From positions 19,564,487 through 19,628,486 of the forward strand of contig NC_043987.1 of assembly GCF_902150065.1 (NCBI RefSeq): DNA of 64,000 nt. Reading direction: 5' to 3'. The notes beneath the pieces are model-generated. The model did no database searches. It was given only the letters and a program-made list of their open reading frames with translations, and was not told the origin of the DNA. Made by a program: the position numbers and the translations under genes. Shown here piece after piece: positions 18,230 to 31,652 of the stretch (the stretch's first letter is position 1; every line of letters starts with the position of its first letter). Source of the DNA: Myripristis murdjan. Taxonomy: Eukaryota; Chordata; Actinopteri; Holocentriformes; Holocentridae.

Positions 18230-18370
18230 GCAGATCTATGCACAACTTTAAATGAAGTCGACGCGGGGTATATAGTTCGAGTTAGTTTGCTAACAAAAAC
18301 TGCACTTTTAGGGGTGGCCAAAGTCTGACAGCTGAAGGTTCCAGTGACGCTGCTGCGTAATGACGTGTTT
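18230..18370 (-). promoter_or_regulatory. map2k6: Candidate map2k6 core promoter
   Basis: On the minus strand a TATATA box lies at 18269-18274, about 240 bp upstream of the ATG and inside a locally CpG-richer block (about 17,700-18,390). About 90 bp further upstream is CACGTCAT (18360-18367), a CREB/ATF-type half site, with GCGTCAC nearby. Start-site use near 18,240 is inferred from TATA spacing. Confidence 0.4.
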
Positions 18371-19347
18371 CCTTCCTCGCGTGTAAAAGGATTATGGGTC
18401 TTGTAGTTTTTTTTTTTTTAAATCGTGAGCACTTTTTTAAACGCCTACAAATCGAGGCTGGGTTAATTACAAGTATGGTGCATTTTTCTTTGATTTGTTT
18501 ACTACTTACAAAGACAAATTTTTGGTATCTGCATTATAGGGATTCACAGACATAATTTGTTTTATTTGTTGTTTTTATTCAGGATAAAATGACAGAGGTG
18601 ACTTTTTTTAAAAGCTTGACAAGGTATGCGTGACACTAAACATTAAAATAAAATAAAAACAACATTAAATTAAATTAAATTAAATTCCACAGGGGCGTCA
18701 ATTTCAAAAATCCCCTCTTTCATTCATGTGAGCCACAGAATACAATGAAACATTGGTAATGGGATTGTTCTTTCACTTACACATTTTGACATGTAAAAAA
18801 CAAAAAGGTATTGTAGGTATAGAAGAGTATTTTTTAGGAAGTGGTACTATAAAAAAAAAAAAAAATCTATGTGGATACAAATATGGGGCTTCACTATCAC
18901 TGCTGCAGTCACACCATTGTGAAATGCATAAAATAAAAGCAATAGAAAACATTTAAAACAAATCTTTGAAACCTATGCAGACAACAAAGACTTTTGTTCA
19001 TTTAATGAAATCATAACACCAATCAACGAAGGAAACAGCCACGCATTAGAAACCTGAACAGGTAGAGTACAGAAAAGTGTGCATGTAAGTTTGGAAACCC
19101 CGTGAAAGAAATCTGATAATCACTGCGAGCCACCACTGGACTGTTGTCAGAGTGGTGAGTTCATTATTGGTACCTGGCACCTCCGTGTTTAATCTTTGGA
19201 AGACGAAAAACAAATTGCACAAAACGATGGACAATGGAGATGTTACACACCGGACCAATAACAAGGTGCTGTGATATGAGTGTAGTGTGGAGCGTGTGAG
19301 GGTGGAGGGCAAACAACAGGTAGTATGATGACACCAAATTCCTGCCC
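18371..19347 (-). other. btbd17: Probable btbd17 3' UTR and short intergenic gap
   Basis: This stretch follows the btbd17 stop codon. Minus-strand AATAAA signals lie near 18,560 and 18,574, so the transcript may end close to the map2k6 promoter. It contains a (TTAAA)n-like tract near 18,665-18,690 and an A run at 18,852-18,865. No coding exon was seen. Confidence 0.4.
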
Positions 19348-22300
19348 TCACTTCCGGGCAACAATGAGAGTATGGTAGAGGGGTTTGACTACAATGTGCA
19401 GATAGAGGGAGCTGTCAATGAGGTACTCTGACACGCGGCGCTGCAGGTCGGCATCTGCCAGGAAATCCCCGGACTCCTCTGTGCTTTGGTGGAAATTATA
19501 GACGTGACGAACCACCACTTTCCCTTGCTGTCTTGCCATCACTATCACCGTCTTCTGGAAGCTCACACCGGCAAAGTCTGGACTGGAAGTGGCTGGTGTG
19601 ACAATGATGCGAGGTCGGCCTCCGTCTGTGCGTGTGGGCTGCATGGCACCCAGCTCAGTGTAGGTGGACCTGGCACTGAGTGGGAGCCAGCGAGGGGAGA
19701 ACAGGGCGTTCCATGTCACCTTCTTACTGGAGTCATGCCCGCTAGGCCCCAGCTGGGTCTGGAAGCTGAAGCTGCGGTCATCACGGGTGGGGCTATTGAT
19801 GACCCAAGGAGACCCCCAGGAGGATGATAGGTAGTTACGGGGGGTGAAGATGCTACAGTTGACATCAAAGTACTTGGCCAGTTGGATCGGTGAGGCAGAG
19901 TGGAACTGGAAGGCTAGGTAAAGGAGATCACGGATAGACTCGTAATACTTCAGCATTAGGGGGGATTGCTTCTGCAGACGGAAGAGATGCTGAGGGGGGA
20001 TCATGCCGTATCGGACAGCCCTCAGGGCACTCTCCACTGTTGGGCTAGCGGGCTGATTCTGGTTAATCCAGGCCTCCAGGGCCTCGTAGAGCTCCAGCTC
20101 ACTCTGCAAAATGAGGTCAGAGCGCTGGAGCAGCGACAGCAGCAGTTCTTCACTGATGGAGCCCCATTCTCCGCTCTGCAGCACAGAAGACAGGTTCCAG
20201 GACAGGTACTGCAGGCAGCTGTCCCGCAGGACAAAGTCTCCAATTTGTATGGCGTACTGATACCAGCCCACCACATGGCCCGCTGGGGAGTCACTAGACA
20301 GATGTTGGGTCATATATTGGGTCAGGCCTTGCTGCAAGCTCCACACGTGGTACTTACTGGCCAGCTTATGCAGAGGAATGGCCTGATCTAACCGCACTGA
20401 GATGTCACCACAGTACAGATACCTGCAGGAAAGAAGGCTGGAAAAGTCATCTAAAGTCACAAAACACTTGAAGACAGGTATAATTCTGTTAGATATATGG
20501 TTTTCAGAAATTTGTTTCTTTCTTCACTTTACTGAAAAAACACTAAACTAAATGTGAGCACCATGGAGTTGCAATTTAAAAATATTTCACAAGATGGTGC
20601 ATATCACTTTTCCAGTACGAGTGAACAGTGATAGCTTCATTTCTGTGGAAAATACTGTGGAAATTTAAAGTAGTTCCATAATTTCTTGAATGATATTTTA
20701 AGTTTGACATTCTTATTTAATACAATGTTCAAAAAAATAAGAGTCATCGCTCCCTGCTGTCCTGCTCAGTGCTCTCCTCACCTGACAAACTTGTCAAAGA
20801 CAGCAGCACAGTCGGGCATCTCCCTCAGAACCAGAGTGCTGGTGTTCCGGTTGAGTAGCAGCTCCTCAAACACATCACTCTGTAAGGTGAGAACCAGCGT
20901 GTGGGCCTGGATCACCTTCACCTCGTCCGTATTGATGGTCTGCACCCGCAGGGTGATATCACTACCATTTCCCAGGGCCAGCAGGGTCTCCATACGCTGC
21001 ACCAAAGTCATGGAGTGATTCAAAACTGTGGCCCCATTCTCCAGTGCTACCTCCTGCTTCAGGGCCGCTGTGGAAGGGAATGCAAAACAGTGGGCTAGCA
21101 ACACCTGGCAGAGGCAGAATCACTTCTATGTGCCAGTTAGATGCAGAAGACTTTTTATCTTGTCCCAGAAACTAGCTATAACCTATTTCTGGAATTGTGA
21201 GTCAGTTTTCATTCATCTCTGAACTCTGACATACTAGTATTATTCAAAGTGCTGCACTTTCTCTAACATGTTCAGCTCAATGTACAAGTGCAAGAGTGAA
21301 ACATGAGAGGAAAGAAGATAATACAATAGATAAAGGAAATAAAGAAAAATGATTGGGAACATAAAAATAAAAATAAAATGCATTGGTGAAATAGTTGGTA
21401 AAGGCCAGCCTTAAAAGCTGGATCATGAGCTTGTGCTTGAAAGCTTCAACTCATGCAGCAGCCCTCAGATCCACTGGACAGCTAGTCCCAAGCCAGTGGC
21501 CATGGGAACAGTCTGTCCATGTCTGTTTTTTGTTTTTGTTTTTATCTTGCCATTTGTACCAGACCCTAATGAACCATATTAACCTTTTTCAGCTTTCTGA
21601 GATTTCTTCTTCGGCAGAATTCCCGTGCTGCTGTTCTACAACTTGAATCAGACACAGAACCATTGAAATGATGCTCTGTATTAGAGAAAAGCAGATCAGC
21701 ACATCTTTCCATTCTTGTGGTATCAATTAATGGAGAAAGCGAGTAACATGCCAGGTGGCTGACTCAGAAAACCTCAGATGCCAGGTGCTCAGAAATGGTT
21801 CCTGACTTTGCAGCGCCAATACAGATGGCTGCTTCTATGCGTGCTCTTGAGCGTAAGTGCACGTCGCGCATACTGGAGAATCACACATGAAAGACTCAGC
21901 GTGACAAGCTGCTGTTTCCATTCTGCTCTGCCACAGCCATCAGCAGTCTTATTGGCCCCGTTACTTGAGGTTTAATGAGACACAGGGGGAGTACTCTTGG
22001 CTCCCTGGGCTGCCTCCCTAGTCTTCATATCTCCACCACAATCCAGTGCCTCCACTTCAAAGTAACCTTTTTCCAATTAGCCAGTCGGCACCCTGAGCCA
22101 ACTGAGGTTGGGGGGTGTGTTGAGCTGGTTGGTTGACAAATGACTTTGGTTTTCTTTCTTTCTTTTTTTTTGTTTTTTTCATAGTTCAGCCAATTGAAAA
22201 ATCTTCAGTTTTAGTTTTATTCCCAATTAAAGATATATGCTAAATACTACTCTTGACGAAAGAAAAAAATCACCCACATAAATGACATTAATACTTAATG

Positions 22301-22933
22301 ACAAAGTGTCTCTTCCATTTAAGCTCAAAAGGGATGAAAACACTAAATTAAACATTCTGCACATAACCAGAGATGTCTAGCATTATTTGAGTTTGGGCTC
22401 CACAGGAATTCCAAATAAAATACCAAACTATAATCTGACAACACAAGAATGTGGCCTTCAGTTCCATTACTCAACGAGTCCGATTTAGTTTATAGAGTAA
22501 GAAACCTTTTCTTCAGCCCTTGAACACTAAGAACGAGCTGGCACACAGGCAGGCAGTAAATGCACTTGCCTGTCTTTCCCTGCACCCAGCAGACAGATAG
22601 ATGAGGACAGGATGAGTAGAATAGATAAAATGCCAACACTCCACCCTGAGGCTTGGTTAGAGTCATACACTCATGCTGTGCCCTACTACCCACTGACAGT
22701 ATGGGGGAAGATGGACTGAAATAGAACAATACAGCTTCCTCAGTGTAGAATGTAGTATACTTATATAAAAAAGACACAGAGGGGACAAGATTCCTTAAAA
22801 GCAAGCAGTTTCAACTAAAAATGCAAAATGTTATCTTACCTCCTCCAACTGTGATAGAGTGGAAGTAGAGTGAGAGGAGCAGGGAGCCCACAGAGACCCA
22901 GGAAGGGATGTTTCTTTCACATGAGTGTACCAT
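19348..22933 (-). CDS. btbd17: BTB/POZ domain-containing protein 17, secreted BTB-BACK protein
   Basis: Three coding exons: 22933-22840 (94 nt), 21067-20782 (286 nt) and 20422-19348 (1075 nt). Total is 1455 nt, giving 484 aa (human BTBD17 has 478). Exon 1 begins MVHSCERNIP and has a hydrophobic stretch (VSVGSLLLSLYFHS) that acts as signal peptide, ending in phase 1 at GGAG/GTAAGA. The BTB domain follows (NGSDITLRVQ, DEVKVIQAHTLVL, CAAVFDKFVR/YLYCGD across the exon 2-3 junction). A BACK-like region comes next (LLQRSDLILQSELELYEALEAW, shown here only in part), then the long family-specific C-terminus (PRNYLSSSWGSPWVIN, SFQTQLGPSGHD, NFHQSTEESGDFLA). The match to human is close throughout. The family is described as secreted and brain-expressed; its molecular function is poorly known. 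Intron phases agree at both junctions. Confidence 0.95.
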
Positions 22934-23069
22934 ATCTTCTCAGTTATTCCCTGCCTCTCTTCCTTTGTCCTTTTCCCTCTCTTCCTCTCTTTGTACCACT
23001 CTTCTCCTGCCCCTTCTCCTTGCTGCTGTGTTTTTGTCGTGTGCGTGCGAAGGGTGCGTTGCCCTGTGT

Positions 23070-23105
23070 GGCGCCCGACTCCCTGTCCTGCACTCTTTAT
23101 GTAGG
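23070..23105 (-). promoter_or_regulatory. btbd17: Candidate btbd17 promoter (TATA-like)
   Basis: The minus strand reads CATAAAGAGTG near 23,092-23,101, about 160 bp upstream of the ATG, in a GC-richer interval. This is a weak TATA-like match only. Confidence 0.25.
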
Positions 23106-23109
23106 ACGC

Positions 23110-26100
23110 TGGCCTTTCCCTGGCGCATCTCGCAACCTCACGGACTCCATTGATTGGTGGAATCTGGCAGGGGCGTTGCTATGACGACGGCTTTGATTTT
23201 GAATTTCTCCCTTTTGGATGTTACATGGCATTGATCGGTGGCATTGGGCCAGCCAGAGACTCGGCTCAATGTTTTGTAGAGTTTAAAAGTAGGGGTGATT
23301 AGATACTATTAACAATCAATATTTCATCTGTTTCAAGCTTTGCAGATACTCATAATGGCACAGATTTTTTAAGTGGAAAATGTTGTTTATAATCTCTCAA
23401 TAGAGGGCAATTGGAGAAATAATTTGTCAATTAATTACAGTAGTTTACCTTGGAGTCTATCCAAAAAGTGACTGAGGTTGTAATATGTGTAACCACAGCA
23501 GCTGCATTCAATCTAAAGTCATAATCCTTTTACAATTTGCTTTTTAAGCTGGCTACGCTTTTTTTTTTTCCTCTAACGGCATACTCATCTGGCTAATGGG
23601 AGGATAATTGCATTGGTATTGGGCCTGCTAATTAATTCTCAGGCTGGGTTTTGTTTATCAAATTCAAATTCAAGCCAGTCAGAGTGCTATTTGGTCATAT
23701 AGATTTTAGGGATATTCAAATACATCCTTTCACCTATACATGAAAAATGAGCTTTTGTGACTTTCATGATGTGCCATCCATCAAAACAAGGGTGCGTTTC
23801 ACCTCAGTGTTAACAAACCCCGTGCACCCTAAAAGCACACTTAGATTTAAGCATCGAGCACTATCAGTTCATGTATCGCAAGCCTCACCAAGTGAACTAT
23901 ACCAAATGAATATGCATGACTTGATCAGCTAGGCATAACTAGCCATGCTTACCTCCATGACAAGACTCCCGCAGTCAATTGTAAATGCTACTCAGAGTTT
24001 GCTAAAGGGCCAATGATATGAGTAAATCACACATCTTAGAATAATATGCGGTAGTTGGAATATGGTACAAAGCAAGAGCTGTGACATTGAGTATATAACC
24101 CCTGCAGTCATGACCTTGAGGCCAAAAAATATCTAAACTGACATTTAAGTGAGCTTTCATTGAGCCCTCAGCTAGTATTGATTTTTCTGTTAGAGACGAG
24201 CCAGTCAATACTGAGATCTCCATCAAAAAAATTTCCATAGGTTACTGTGCACCTAATAGTTGACTGAAACAAAGCATAATAAGTGCACCAAGCTAAAAAA
24301 CAAAACAAAACAAACAAAAACAAACAAACAAAAAAAAAACATTAGTCTGATCAACATATTTATATTGGCTCACTGAAATAAGATGAATGTGTATCTGCTA
24401 GAATTCAAATAATGTAGTATGACCACTATGAGACAAGAAAGGAGAGGCATCATTTCAGAGGGAATCGGGTTGTGGTGGAGCCCCGAGGCTGCAGTAAAAA
24501 TGCAGGAGAAGCGTCCTGGGAGACCCCTACCTGAGCCGCTGCTATGAATAGCCTGACAGATTCTCAGAAGAGAGCTGTGCTGCTGAGGCGTCCTAATGAA
24601 GCATGCTGCAACAAACTGGACTCCTGCACGACAACATAGACAAGGCACAGGACTGTATAACATCTCATTTCCTCATTCTGAAGGCAGGTACAGTTGTAAA
24701 ATAATGACACTTATGTGCATGAATGCAAAATATAGATCCACCTGTTATAGTAATGCAGTATATCACATAGAGGCTTGCTCTTTATTTCTGAAAAACACAA
24801 TCCATGTGACTGTTGTATCGCTACAATATGGAAACAGAATAAACCCAATGTAACCTTGCATATGTACAAAAGGACTACATGTGGCCAGTAAAACCAACAA
24901 CCCAATTCCATTACACTTTCCATCTATATTTTAATTGACTTGTTCACAACCTTCATTAAGGTCACAGCTCTTTCTCCACCGGGACCAGCTGCTATAAAGA
25001 ATCTGCTAACACGACCACAGTTCAAGGGGTCCTGATTGACAAGCAGCTGAATTTGTGAGAGCACCCCTTTAAGCACGACATCCATTGAGGGATCAATGCA
25101 CCGCAGGGGGCTCCATCACACCGTGTAAACAGCAGCGTTTAGTACTGTCCAAATGCCAGCGATGGTATCAGCAGTGTGTCCTAGATGACCTTATTTTGGT
25201 GCTGAAACCCCAGGGGATTCACCAGTTAACCAGGTCTCCAAAACATTACACAAATGGGTTTTGATGAACACACTTCATAGCTTTACATGCTGAATCCATC
25301 AAGCATTAAAAAAAAAAAAAAAAATGCAATCCTCTTTCAGATCTCACGCTGTTATTCAAAAGCACCTCAATGTACCATTACACACTGGCATGACATTATT
25401 TAGGTATTAAATTCTGTTCTGTAGAATGTATTTTACTATAGAGTCATTGTTGTTATTTCCGTAAAGAATACTGCCTAATTTCCAATTAATAGCTTTAATC
25501 TTTTTACAATTATGTAAAAAGTGAAGAGAAATGATTAAGGAAATAAGTGTTTTGGTGTAGATAAGCAACTATTCAGTGAAGACAAGTAAGCAAGCAGACA
25601 GAGGAAATAATGTCCTTAATCAGACATGCCATAATCATTCATGCCATAATCTGCTATAAATTAATTCACCTCTACCATCTACACTTAAAAAAACTACAAA
25701 GTACTGTTGTTGTAAAGGATGGTGTAAATGATCATGCAGCAACCCATTTAATATTTAGGCTATGTTTATCCTTCTTTCAGTCCCAATAATGACAATCAAT
25801 TTCTGTTTTTCCAACAAGCGAGCACCTCTTATACCTATTCTTGTATTCTAGCATGTTCAAAATATTATGTAAACACATTTACTCAAAAGGGCATTTGCTC
25901 AGGAACATTTTTTTTTTAACTTACAGGGTAGGTACAATCTAAAAGCTTCAGATCAATGGCATTGTTCAGTTGTTCCTATTTATCAAATGGTTGTTAAGTG
26001 ACATGGGCTGCATCAGATCAATAACAAGATCCATTTTGTTGTGTAATGTGATTTGATTTTATTTAACTGGGAAACACAGGGGTGATTTTCTCTTATATCA

Positions 26101-27150
26101 GCATTACCCACCAGGTGGCTCTCCACCTCTCACTTGAGCTGATGACCAGTCTAACTTGTAAAAACATAATGCCATAATCCATTAAAAATTCTATGAGGGA
26201 GCAAGTACACAGAATGATTCCCTCTTGGTTTCTCAGATTTGGTGGTGAAAGATGTAAATTACAAATGAGTTGTTTCAAAAGCACACTACATTTATCCTGA
26301 AAGTTGTCTTCTCAGCCTATGTTGCCTTTATACTTTGTACATGAGCTAGAAATGGGCCAATTTAGCTCCAAAGTCTATTTTCAAGACCAGTACACGTTGA
26401 GCATCTCACAAAAATCACTTTTAAAGAAAACAATCTACATAGCCCACTTTATACAATACAACAGATGCCCTTGATTATTTATTTAGTTTTACTGTTTACC
26501 TCATTTCTATTTATTTATTTACTTATTTCCTATGGGTCAATGGACTGTGGGTCTGTGGTGCTCAGTAGTGTGACTATGGAGATTATTTTTACTTATCATG
26601 CTATTTTAATCCCATTTGTATTTGCAGTTTTGCTACAGGCCATTCATAGTTGCATACAATTTGCAGGCGCAATTATCTGTTTATTTATTTTATGAGAAGA
26701 AGATCTTGCTCACCTGCTAAACTCTATCATTTGACATGCAGTCACTCAGACCATATGTTGCACAGTCCGTAAACAGAGATGAGTGCTGTCTTTGTTTGGA
26801 AGTAAATATGTTCCATAATAGCACAGGGCATGCAAAACAGGTAGACTACCGCAAACCATCGGTAGGTTGGACCGAGAGAGAGAGAGAAAGAGAGGGGGAG
26901 AGAGAGAGGTGATGGTTTGAAGTGAGGAAGGAAACATTTGAGGAACGGGCTGGCCACAGCCAGCTACTTTGATGCGTGTCGTCTGTGCCATGGTAGGCAA
27001 TAAAAACAAGGTGCGAGTGGGCGGAAAGAGGACTGTCCATGAGCAATTAGCACTCAGCCTGGAGACAATCTGTGTATCCTCAGATTTGAGCCTTTGATCG
27101 GACAGAAACTGATCAAATCGGTGTAATATTCTCCCCACAATACAAACCAT
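23110..27150. other. Divergent intergenic region between btbd17 and gprc5c
   Basis: About 4 kb of AT-rich DNA between the 5' ends of two divergently transcribed genes. It holds an A/CAAA-rich tract at 24,295-24,340, an A run at 25,308-25,324 and GA-rich DNA at 26,873-26,910. No coding exon or RNA gene was recognised. Enhancers for either gene could lie here but cannot be read from sequence alone. Confidence 0.5.
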
Positions 27151-27179
27151 AAAGTCCAGTCGAGGCAAAACATTTTACA

Positions 27180-27248
27180 AGGGCGGATTATCTTTTCCTG
27201 GAGCAAACTGAATCCCCCGCTGGACTCTCCTCACCTTCGTCAGCACAG
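27180..27248 (+). other. gprc5c: Candidate 5' UTR exon end of gprc5c
   Basis: GTCAGCACAG/GTAAGG at 27,239-27,254 is a strong splice donor with no coding frame feeding it. It would join the acceptor just upstream of the gprc5c ATG (GTGCAG at 28,191 or TGCAAG at 28,186). The exon's 5' end is unknown. Confidence 0.4.
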
Positions 27249-27780
27249 GTAAGGTGTCTCTGATGAAAAGTCACAACGATGATCAAGCAACGACTTATTG
27301 TCTGTCAGTGGTGCGCACTAGTGTGACTATCCTGTTTTATTCCCATTTGAACCGACAGTTTTTGCTATAGGCCTATGTAATGATAGCTGCATGAAATTTG
27401 TTCCTAAAGTTAAACTGTGACAGGAGCAAGAGGTTATTAGGGGACACTGGTAAACGTTTGAAATGTGATTATGAAATGTGAAAAATGATTCAACTATAGT
27501 ATAAATCCAGCATTCCCCTCAAAATGTTCTTAGTGTTCATATTTAACTTTATTTTGAATGAAACCAGTCTGTCTGATGGAGCATAATTGTCACTCATGGT
27601 AAAGCTGAGATGGTTTTCAACTGTGGATTAAGTCGGTTTAGTTCAAATATTTAGTATCAAAAGTGATTAAAAGTGAGTCTTTACAAAGGTTATATACACT
27701 GATAAAGTTCACTTTTGCTGGAGTGTATACACAGTAGAAGAATGTGTCAATACAGCAAATTGGTATGAATATCCAACTTA

Positions 27781-27784
<4 letters not shown>

Positions 27785-27836
<52 letters not shown>
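27785..27836. repeat. (TG)26 microsatellite
   Basis: Uninterrupted TG dinucleotides in the presumed first intron of gprc5c. Confidence 0.95.
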
Positions 27837-27837
<1 letters not shown>

Positions 27838-28193
27838 CAATTCTTGGATTCTCTGAAGACTTGGGTGAACCTCTTTTAATGGGCAATACTTTGTCTAGCA
27901 AATCCACTCAATGCCACACAACTAAAATCACTTTTGATATGAAAGTCCAAAAGGGGACAAGGATCAGTTGTGTGGTTGGTCGGCTATTGCTCAGCTTTTA
28001 GAAATACAGTTTTGGACTGCTTGTATGTGACAATAGCAGCTCATTTATTGCTTTATTTGAATGAAAATTTCCCAAGATTTCATATTTGTCCATATTGTAT
28101 TGGTATTATTTTCCAGACAGGTCCGCACAAGCAAAACAAGAGTCAGATTTTCTTCATTTTAATATTTTGTTTTACTCATTTGCAAGTGCAGCC

Positions 28194-31100
28194 ATGGGCC
28201 CGACCAGCGCTCCTAAAGGGTGTGGCTCCTCCATCACCTCCCTATACTACAACCTGTGTGACCTAGCTACTGTTTGGGGAATTGTGGTGGAGGCCATTGC
28301 TGCTGCTGGTGTGGTGACTTCCTTTGTCCTGTTCGTCATCCTCATGGCCAGCCTGCCCTTTGTGTCACACAAGAAGAGAAAGAGTATGGTGATCCTGCAG
28401 GCCAGTGTTTTAGTCTTCACCCTTGGACTCTTCGGCCTCACTTTTGCCTTCATTGTGGGCCAGGATTTCACCACGTGCATGGCCCGGAGGTTCCTCTTTG
28501 GCGTCCTGTTCTCAGGCTGCCTTGCCTGCCTGGTGATGCATGGGTTGTGGCTTGCCCTGCTGGAACGGCTTGATCAGGGGCCCCGGGGCTGGATGATGTG
28601 CCTGGGAGCCCTGGCTCTCTGGCTGGTGGAGGTTATCATCAACACTGAGTGGCTGATAGTCACTGTGGTCAGGAGCCCCCTCAGAACCTCCAGCATTTCT
28701 GATTTGTCCTGCAGCATTGCTAACAAGGACTTTGTGATGGCCCTGATCTATGTGATGGCCCTGATGCTGGCTGTGGTGCTGATGGCTGTGCCGTCACTAA
28801 CACACAAGCACAAGCAGTGGCGTCGAGATGGAGCTTTCATGCTGGCCGCAGGGCTCTTCACCATAGCTATCTGGGTAGCCTGGATTGTCATGTACATTCA
28901 TGGGAACCAGGTGGCCGGGAACCCCGGCTGGGATGACCCTACTCTGGCGATAGCTGTGGTGTCCAACGCCTGGGTGTTTCTTGGCCTCTACACCATTCCA
29001 GAGGTCTGCTTACTGACCCAGGAGGACCCAGACCAGGAACAGCCCCAGGATGGAGACCATGTCTACCCTGCCAGGAGCCTGGTTTACGACAACATCCTAA
29101 AGGAACAGGAGCAACCCCAGCAGAACATATACATAGAAAATAAGGCCTTCTGTATGGATGAGCCGAGTGCAGGTACAGCATGATACACTATGGCCTTTTA
29201 TTAGCCCTCAGCAGCAGTTAGGGCTGGGTGATATGGACAAAATCTAATATCATGATATCTTGACCAAATACCTTGATATTGATATTGTGACAATATTGCA
29301 GAGATGAATGTTGTTGCCCTTTTAAGATACTAAGCACAAGTGATTTGTTACACAGTTATTCGTAGTGTGAATATGATGATTAAGCAGGTAAAGACAAACA
29401 GCTACAGTCTAATAATTTCAGAAAATTACATCTTACTGTAATGCAGCCTTTAAAATCAAGAAAAGGCACACCTATGTCTTATCATGATATTACAATACCC
29501 AAACCCCAGCAATATTTAGTCTTATATCATGATATTGATATAATATTGATATATTCCCAAGCCCTAGTGGCAATACACAGGGGGATATCAGCAAAAAATA
29601 TCCTAAAAATAATTGTCAGATTGTCACTTTTTAAATCACTACTTGCACTATAGTCACTGTTTTTCTTTTGCTGGCAGATATACTTTAGTGCATGAAAACA
29701 TCAAGTTTGGAAAAAGTCAGTGATTACTGATACAGCAGTCAGGAGCTGGAATGAAAATAGACCTTTCCTGTGTGGATTGTGCACCGATTTTGCAATATGA
29801 CTATGCAAAGGTACTCAGAAGTAAAGTAAATAAATAACTCGACCTAGAAATGAACGCTGAGTAAATAAAGAATAAATATATTGCTGAATAAATGACAGCA
29901 CTATCCAATATCAATCAATTACTGGACATTTAAATAAACAATAATAAAACCCACATATATATCCAATATCGACCAATAATGATGGTCGATCTTGGCCTTA
30001 ATAGACAGAATATCCACACAACATTAGCATCTATATACAAAACAGTCTTTGTCTGCCTCTTTTCACTTTAAGACCTAAGTCAGCTATGTCAGCCAGTGGT
30101 GGACATGCGATCCTCTAAATCTGTTAAAGAGCACTGACTCCTATGCAAACTGAGCACTGTTAACTGACATCCTACTGGGAAATATGACGTGGACATGATC
30201 AGACCTGTGTTGTAACACTCAAATTCTCCTTCCTGCTTACCGTCCTATTAAAATCTCACAAGATTATTTAAACACCCCTGCCAACGAAACAAATTGTTTT
30301 TCTGTCTGCATGTATTATTTGCTGTTAGTGCCCATGAGAATCTACTTATTGGATAAAGACAAATCTGTGCCATTCACGCATCATGCCCTTTTTAGGACAA
30401 AAGTCTGATCTGCTTAGGTGGTAGCCTTTGCCAGTATTATGAGGCAGTTAAAGCAGATGTTTGGTTGTTAACACTAAGCATAGTCATAAACTTTAGTTAC
30501 AAAGTGTCTCGCGATGGTATAATTTATTTGCATGTATTTATTTAGAAAGTGCACACCCCTAATCTATCAGGTCTACTCTTTATTTTACTCAGCACAATTG
30601 GGATATTGTCAATACAGGTGAAGTGAGATCAGTATTAGTTTTACCTGCTGTGTTTGGGGAGCTTTTGCCTGATGACAATCGGACAGAGAGAAATGTTGAC
30701 AAGGAGGTGTTGGACAGTTTGGTGAATTTTGCTCACTCTTAGATCAGGGACAGTAAAAACCTCATGCTCATCCCTTGTCATATATTTAGAAATAGACCAC
30801 ATATGTGAGCTGTTTGCGCTTTTAAAAATTGTGAATGGCATTTTGACACTGATTTATAGTGAGTTTTCCACAGATACAGCAAATGGTCTCATTAATGAGC
30901 CTCTCCACTGGCCAACTTAATTAAATGTCATGAGCTGTTGCTGTGGAGACTGTAACTTGCTCAGCTAATGACACATGTTTCCAATGTGGCACTTTTGGAT
31001 TTTCCCCAGTGTTTCAAAAGGTGAACTTGATGCCACAATTATCCACACTGTGCTTTTTAACACTTGTTTCTGTGCAAACCTCCTCCTTGTTTTCCTCAGC

Positions 31101-31652
31101 AGCTTCCAAAAAGCCAGTGTCTCCATATGAAGTTTTTAACGGTCAGATGCGCAGCGGTGTGTACCAGCCCACTGAAATAGCCCTTATCACCAAGGGTCTG
31201 ACTAAAGTGAGTATGTTCACACCCTAAAACTCTCTCTCTCTCTCTCCCTCTCTCTCTTTCTCTTTCTCTGAGCTACTTACTGAGCTACTCTCTCACTGAG
31301 CTCTCTATGAGCTACTTAACTTATAATGCATTGTTGTGCACTTGCTTTGACTTGATTTAATGCTTTGAAAAAAAACTTGAACAAATCATGTTTTGTGTGG
31401 TTTACTACAGCCTCATGTAACCCTTCACATAACCACAACAACTATAACAATAATAAGAAAATGAACTCTAGATATTGGGATCACAACTGAAAAAAGTGGA
31501 TCGGTCCATCCCTAGAAAAAGCCAGTGTCACGCTGTGATGATGGCAGCTGTGTCTTTGTGTGTTTCTACAGAAAGACCTATCCCAAAATACTGTGCTCCC
31601 CAGGGCAATGGCACCCACTTTGAATCCAGGAAATGACAGCCACCTCCCTTGA
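28194..31652 (+). CDS. gprc5c: G-protein-coupled receptor class C group 5 member C
   Basis: Retinoic-acid-inducible-type orphan class C receptor of the plasma membrane. Coding exons: 28194-29172 (979 nt), 31100-31206 (107 nt) and 31572-31652 (81 nt), giving 388 aa. The large exon holds the short N-terminus (PKGCGSSITSLYYNLCD) and seven hydrophobic helices, with family motifs such as RRFLFGVLFSGC, LVEVIINTEWLI, NKDFVMALIYVM and WDDPTLAIA. The tail has SLVYDNILKEQ and IENKAFCMDEP, then PVSPYEVFNGQ and VYQPTEIALI from exon 2, all matching GPRC5C better than GPRC5B. The start sits in GCCATGG, a strong Kozak context. Unlike human, no signal peptide is encoded in this exon. The last exon is chosen because it joins in phase and retains VLPRA, like human ILPRA. 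An exon at 31835-31882 is an alternative. The tail is shorter than in human. Confidence 0.88.
29219..29566. mobile_element. Non-autonomous hAT-like MITE
   Basis: The left end reads TAGGGCTGGGTGATAT and the right end, reversed, TAGGGCTTGGGAATAT. The body is rich in ATATCATGATAT-type sequence. The GGGCTGGGYGATAT end is a familiar teleost element. The 8-bp flanks GCAGCAGT and GTGGCAAT match at 5 of 8 positions with only transitions differing, so a decayed target duplication is likely. It is 348 bp, without a coding frame, and sits in the gprc5c intron 46 bp past the exon 1 donor. Confidence 0.65.

Noticed and set aside
19486-20391. Plus-strand open frames of 113 and 141 aa
   Set aside because: They are antisense to the large btbd17 exon, whose minus-strand frame matches the orthologue along its whole length.
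28086-28193. Upstream in-frame extension of gprc5c to an earlier ATG
   Set aside because: It crosses intron sequence with a splice acceptor right before the GCCATGG start, and the added residues resemble no family member.
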